From: Acidimicrobiia bacterium
Lineage (GTDB): Bacteria; Actinomycetota; Acidimicrobiia; Acidimicrobiales; Poriferisodalaceae
Reading direction: 5' to 3'
Length of the DNA stretch: 64,000 nucleotides
Assembly: GCA_022820505.1 (NCBI GenBank)
Contig: JAJEFK010000041.1
Span: 17,348 to 81,347, forward strand
The position numbers and the translations under genes were made by a program. Positions within the stretch are counted from its first letter, which is position 1; every line of letters begins with the position of its first letter. Below are positions 60,014 to 64,000 of the stretch, one piece after another. The notes below the pieces were generated by a model. It did not search any database and was not told the DNA's origin. It saw only the letters and a program-made list of their open reading frames with translations.

Positions 60014-61684
60014 TTGCAGCTACGCCAAGCGCGCGCTTCCTACGACCTCGCCACGCTGCGCGGCGACGTCTTCGGCGGCATCACCACGGCGGTGGTCGGC
60101 CTGCCCGTTGCGCTGGCGTTCGGGGTGGCGTCTGGGCTCGGCGCCATGGCGGGCCTGTACGGCGCCATCGCGCTCGGCTTCTTCGCTGCGGTCTTCGGCG
60201 GGACGCGCTCGCAGATCTCCGGGCCCACCGGGCCGATGGCGGTGGCGATGGCCGTGGTCATCACCGACCATGCCTCAACCCTCGCCGAGGCCCTCACGGT
60301 GGTGGTCATGGCCGGGATCATCCAGGCGCTGCTCGGCGTGCTGCGATTCGGGCGCTTCGTGTCCTACACGCCGTACTCGGTGATCTCGGGATTCATGTCG
60401 GGCGTCGGCATCATCATCATCATCCTGCAGACCCTGCCTGCGCTGGGTGCGGCGTCGGCCGATGGCGGTCCGCTGGAGGTGATGCGAGCCTGGCCCGACG
60501 CGCTCGCGGACATCAACGCCAGCGCCGTTGCCATCGCCATAGTGAGCCTCAGTGTGTGCATCTTCTGGCCGGCGCAACTCAGCCGGTGGTTCCCCGCAAC
60601 GCTGGCTGCTCTCGCCGCCGGCACGCTGCTGGGGGTGCTGTGGCTGGCGGAGGCACCGGTCATCGGGGAGGTGCCGACCGGGTTGCCAGAGTTCACCGCA
60701 CCCGCGCTGTCGCTGGGGGCGCTGGCCGGCGCAGTGCAGCCTGCTGTGACACTGGCCCTGCTCGGCGCGGTGGACAGCCTGCTGACGTCGCTGATCGCCG
60801 ACTCGATGACCCGCACCCGGCACAATCCGAACCAGGAGCTGATCGGCCAAGGCCTGGGCAACATCGCGACCGGACTGGTGGGCGGCCTTCCCGGCGCGGG
60901 AGCCACGGTGGGCACGGTGGTGAACATCCGCGCCGGGGGCAGCACCCGCGTCTCGGGTGCGCTGCGTGCGCTGGTGCTGCTGGCGCTGGTGCTGGGGGCC
61001 GGCAGCTATGTGGAGTCGATACCGCTTGCCGCTCTCGCGGGCATTCTGCTGAAGGTCGGCTGGGACATCGTGGACTGGCGCTTCCTGAAGCGGCTGCGCC
61101 GGGTGCAGCGCGAGCACTTGATGATCATGGGCATCACCATGGTGCTGACCGTGGTGCTCGACCTCATCACAGCCGTGGCGATCGGGCTCATCGTGGCGGC
61201 CATGTCGGCAGCACGCCAGTTCGAACGACTGCAGCTCGACAATGTGGTGTCGGTGCCCCTGCTCGACCAGAGCTTCCTGGGCGACACCGCCGACGGCACC
61301 AGCGACAGCGACGTGAGCAGCGGCGCTGCCGACTTCTCGGCACGGGTCGGCCTGGTGGCGTTGCGGGGCACATTCACCGTGGCCTCGTCGAAGAGCCTCA
61401 TCGACATCTTGGGCGCCGACATCGCCGAGCACGAGGTGGTCATCATCGACTTCGCCGACACCGTGCACATGGACGACAGCGCAGCGCTCGTGGTCGAGCG
61501 TCTGCTCGACACTGCGGAGGCCTCAGGCACCGAGGTCATCCTGCTCGGCCTCGACGGCGCGCCCGCCACCAGCCTCCAAGCGCTGGATGTGCTGGGCCAA
61601 GTGCCTCACGAGCGCATCGTGGCGACGCTCGATGAGGCGCGCGTGCTGGCACGCAGCCTGCTGGGGCTGCCCGAGTCAGCCTGA
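60014..61684 (+). CDS. SulP/SLC26 family anion transporter with STAS domain
   Basis: 556 residues, with about 10-12 membrane helices and a C-terminal STAS domain. Signatures: 'TAVVGLPVALAFGVASGLGA', 'GGTRSQISGPTGPMAVAMAV' and 'LPGAGATVGTVVNIRAGGST'. The STAS part (about 440-545) has 'VVIIDFADTVHMDDSAAL', with the conserved Asp-Ser. The start is TTG 60014, with GGGGGACGG before it. Substrate may be sulfate, bicarbonate or another anion. Confidence 0.92.
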   Translation: MQLRQARASYDLATLRGDVFGGITTAVVGLPVALAFGVASGLGAMAGLYGAIALGFFAAVFGGTRSQISGPTGPMAVAMAVVITDHASTLAEALTVVVMAGIIQALLGVLRFGRFVSYTPYSVISGFMSGVGIIIIILQTLPALGAASADGGPLEVMRAWPDALADINASAVAIAIVSLSVCIFWPAQLSRWFPATLAALAAGTLLGVLWLAEAPVIGEVPTGLPEFTAPALSLGALAGAVQPAVTLALLGAVDSLLTSLIADSMTRTRHNPNQELIGQGLGNIATGLVGGLPGAGATVGTVVNIRAGGSTRVSGALRALVLLALVLGAGSYVESIPLAALAGILLKVGWDIVDWRFLKRLRRVQREHLMIMGITMVLTVVLDLITAVAIGLIVAAMSAARQFERLQLDNVVSVPLLDQSFLGDTADGTSDSDVSSGAADFSARVGLVALRGTFTVASSKSLIDILGADIAEHEVVIIDFADTVHMDDSAALVVERLLDTAEASGTEVILLGLDGAPATSLQALDVLGQVPHERIVATLDEARVLARSLLGLPESA

Positions 61685-61823
61685 ACCCGGCGACTGGCGC
61701 CGCTTCAGACTGCGGGACTGGCAGCAGCGCATTTCTTGGCAGGCGCGCCGCGCCGGGCCTGCGCGTTGCCGATGGGAACCTGATCGGTCCACAGCAACAG
61801 GCGGCGAGTCGGTGCTCGGCGCG

Positions 61824-62402
61824 TCAGTCGGCCGGGGAGTAGATGGGGTGCGGTCCGAACTGGTTCTTGGTCACCGGGGTGCCGGTCTCGGCGAAGTATC
61901 CGGCGCCGCGCACGACCGAATCGAGATAGGAGGGCAGCGGGCGGCGGATCATGTACTCGGCGTAGTGCTCGCGCTGGTCTGCAGGAACATCGTGCCGCAG
62001 CAGCGCCACCACCTTGATGGCGAATTCGCAGCCGGAAGCATCCGCCGCCGCCGTCGGGGCCGTTGCGGGACCGGGCTCGCCGATCTGCCAGCGCACCAGC
62101 GCAGTGCGAGCCCCGGGTGGGCCGAGCACCAAGTCGTAGCCCACTCCGTCGAGCCAGTCGAGAAACTCCCGCTGGTAATGGACGCCGCTGTAGTAGTGGA
62201 CATGGTCGCGGCTGGCGGCACCGTCCCAGATGCTCACCTCGTTGCGCTCGCAGAACGGGTGAATGCGGGTGAGGTTGCCCGGCGCGCTGATCGCCGCCCA
62301 CACGTCGGCGGGCGAAGCAGCGACTGCCGTCGAAGCAATGATCGGTTCCATCATCTCGTAGCACGCGCCGACGTGACGTTCAACCAGTTCCTCGTCTGTC
62401 AT
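61824..62402 (-). CDS. SRPBCC-fold protein (START/polyketide-cyclase-like)
   Basis: 192 residues: 'EPIIASTAVAASPADVWAAI', 'SAPGNLTRIHPFCERNEVSI' and 'YYSGVHYQREFLDWLDGVGY' match the helix-grip fold that binds hydrophobic ligands. No catalytic motif is evident. Stands alone; the flanks 61685-61823 and 62403-62605 hold no gene. Confidence 0.75.
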   Translation of the reverse strand: MTDEELVERHVGACYEMMEPIIASTAVAASPADVWAAISAPGNLTRIHPFCERNEVSIWDGAASRDHVHYYSGVHYQREFLDWLDGVGYDLVLGPPGARTALVRWQIGEPGPATAPTAAADASGCEFAIKVVALLRHDVPADQREHYAEYMIRRPLPSYLDSVVRGAGYFAETGTPVTKNQFGPHPIYSPAD

Positions 62403-62605
62403 ACAGCCATTGTGCCCACTCCGCCAGCACCCGCAGGCCCTGCCGCAGCCCGCAATCGATGCCCTCGGGAATCACATGGATGTAGTTCGGTCGCCGCTAT
62501 CTTCGAGAGAAACGGCCGCATGTTTGCCATTGACAGACCACGGGTCTCGCGGTACTTGTCGTCATTTTGCGGGATCGCATTTCTGACCTCCTCAGGAGCC
62601 GACGC

Positions 62606-64000
62606 ATGATCCACCCCTCGCACGCTCATCGGCACACGCCGCGCGGCTGGTTCGCGGCGCTGCTGGCGGCGGCAACCGCAGCCGCGGTGCTGGTGCCCCT
62701 CGCCCCGCCCGTCGGCGCCGCCACCGACTCGGTCGTCACCGTGACCGCCCATGAGAACTGGGTCTACGAAGGGGCCACTGCCTCGTTCACCTTCGCGGCC
62801 GACCCGGCACCGGCGGCAGACCTCACCGTCACCTACGACATCACCGAGTTCCACAACACCCACGGCGGCAATGGCAGCGACCTTGGCGTCTCCGGCCAGA
62901 CGATCACCATTCCCGCTGGGCAGACGAGCGCCGTGCTCGACATCGGCCTCCGCAAGGACATGCAGTTCCGCTGGGCCCCGGACACCGATGCCAAGAAATA
63001 CAAGCTGAACGGCAGTTCGTTCGGACCGTTCTGCAAGAATTCCGCTGGCGACGGCAAGCCGTACCACGACACTCCGGACCACTGGGAGAGCAAAGACCGC
63101 ACCAAGCCTGTGGAATTCGCCCATTGGCCTGAGCAGGCGCTGCACCCCGACTACGCCTGCGGCGAAAAGCTCGGCCAGATCGCGATGCTGCACTCATCGA
63201 CGATCGGGTCCATCGGCGTTCTGATCACCGGAGTGGGCTCGGGCGGGGCCAAGGGATCGCCGGACTACGGCGCGACCGATGTCCGGGACAGGTCGCTGTG
63301 GGCGGAGAGGCTGACGATCGCCGAGTCGAGCGGCGACACGACGGTCGCGGAGAACGGCGGCACCGACACGTACACGGTGGCGCTGACCGTGGCGCCCTCG
63401 CACGACGTGACGGTGACAGCCAAGTCTGCGAACCCTGCGGCGGCCACGGTCAAGACGACCGGCACGGCAGGCGCCTCGGCGACGCTCACGTTCACCCCGC
63501 AGAACTGGAGCACGCCTCAGACGGTGACCGTGACCGGCGTCGACGACAGCGTCGTGAACACAGGCGGCAAGCGCTCGGCGAACATCACCCATGCCGTCGC
63601 ATCGTCCGACTCGAGATACTCGGGCAAACAAGGGTCCGTCACGGTCACAGTGACCGACGACGACTCGGCGCCGCCGGTGGTGGTGCCGGTTGCCACTGTC
63701 GGCTCGACGAACTACACGGGCGGCGAAGCGGCCGGCAGCCGCTCGGTGAGCGTCGCCGTCAGCCTCGACTCGCCCGCGCCCCAAGGCGGCCTCGCCGTCA
63801 GCTACACCGTCGGCGGCACCGCCGACGCAGGCAGCGACTACGCCGCCCTCGGAAGCTCCCTCAGCATCGCCGGCGGGTCCTCCAGCGGCGCCATCACCAT
63901 CACCATCCTCGACGACAGCGACGACGACGACGGCGAATCGATCACCATCACCCTCACCGCCGGCGCCGGCTACTCGCTCGGCACCCCCAAGAAAACCACC
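62606..64000 (+). CDS. secreted Calx-beta domain protein, 3' end beyond the window
   Basis: 465 codons without a stop to the window end. ATG 62606 follows AGGAG seven bases upstream. A signal peptide is clear: 'RHTPRGWFAALLAAATAAAV', cleavage probably after 'PPVGAA'. A Calx-beta-like domain follows ('VTVTAHENWVYEGATASFTF'), interrupted by a Cys-containing stretch ('FGPFCKNSAGDGKPYHD', 'DYACGEKLGQIAML') of about 90 residues. Then come repeat domains with 'LTIAESSGDTTVAENGGTDT', a 'TFTPQNWSTPQTVTVTGVDD' strand, and a second Calx-beta with 'YTVGGTADAGSDYAAL' and 'SDDDDGESITITL', the acidic calcium-binding type. Probably a surface or extracellular adhesion protein. Confidence 0.82.
   Translation, partial: MIHPSHAHRHTPRGWFAALLAAATAAAVLVPLAPPVGAATDSVVTVTAHENWVYEGATASFTFAADPAPAADLTVTYDITEFHNTHGGNGSDLGVSGQTITIPAGQTSAVLDIGLRKDMQFRWAPDTDAKKYKLNGSSFGPFCKNSAGDGKPYHDTPDHWESKDRTKPVEFAHWPEQALHPDYACGEKLGQIAMLHSSTIGSIGVLITGVGSGGAKGSPDYGATDVRDRSLWAERLTIAESSGDTTVAENGGTDTYTVALTVAPSHDVTVTAKSANPAAATVKTTGTAGASATLTFTPQNWSTPQTVTVTGVDDSVVNTGGKRSANITHAVASSDSRYSGKQGSVTVTVTDDDSAPPVVVPVATVGSTNYTGGEAAGSRSVSVAVSLDSPAPQGGLAVSYTVGGTADAGSDYAALGSSLSIAGGSSSGAITITILDDSDDDDGESITITLTAGAGYSLGTPKKTT

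Overview
The window is GC-rich, densely coded bacterial chromosome that looks like Actinomycetota. It may come from a marine or host-associated Acidimicrobiia-like lineage, which is an inference from gene content and was not tested by phylogeny. Supporting signs are the tRNA-Thr/Met/Trp-secE-nusG-rplKA-rplJL-rpoBC-rpsLG-fusA-tuf order, a coiled insertion in RpoC, a DesA-type acyl-ACP desaturase, an F420-type LLM oxidoreductase, and many GTG starts with ATGA/GTGA couplings.

Layout. 1-77 is the 5' end of an amidohydrolase. 172-7765 is accessory: truA, an M16 peptidase lipoprotein, Fe-type SOD, a membrane protein/winged-helix pair behind a palindromic operator, an acyl-ACP desaturase and an RraA-like protein. 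7787-22652 (minus strand) is the alpha, spc and S10 ribosomal block read backwards: rplQ-rpoA-rpsD-rpsK-rpsM-rpmJ, adk-secY, rplO to rplN, rpsQ to rplC. infA, map and rpmG are not in their usual places.

22653-32622 is a roughly 10-kb island separating rplC from rpsJ. Its left half is a minus-strand operon: fatty-acid-hydroxylase-type enzyme, GH3-type acyl-adenylating enzyme, enolase-superfamily enzyme and small membrane protein. An MDR reductase follows. Its right half is a plus-strand molybdenum hydroxylase (FAD, 2Fe-2S and Mo subunits) with a ThiS/MoaD-like carrier ending in Gly-Gly. Both island edges carry arrays of short hairpins with 31-32 bp period. 32623-49633 (minus) is rpsJ, the str operon, rpoCB, rplLJ, rplAK, nusG-secE and three tRNAs.

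49719-64000 is metabolic: GNAT acetyltransferase, menB, LLM oxidoreductase, a thiol dioxygenase-like cupin with a triple-rhodanese protein, a type III glutamine synthetase divergent from three split glutamate-synthase genes (glxBCD/mgsABC-like), enoyl-CoA hydratase, SulP transporter, SRPBCC protein, and a secreted Calx-beta protein cut by the window end.

The most unusual pattern is at gene ends. At five places (adk, rpsS, the MoaD-like gene, nusG, the thiol dioxygenase) the last bases of a gene, across its stop codon, are repeated in the spacer just downstream. Two ribosomal genes (rpmC, rplD) carry in-frame tandem repeats at their 3' ends, and several ribosomal proteins have long acidic or low-complexity tails. 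RpoC has lost the second zinc site, and RpoB has a substitution in the rifampicin region.
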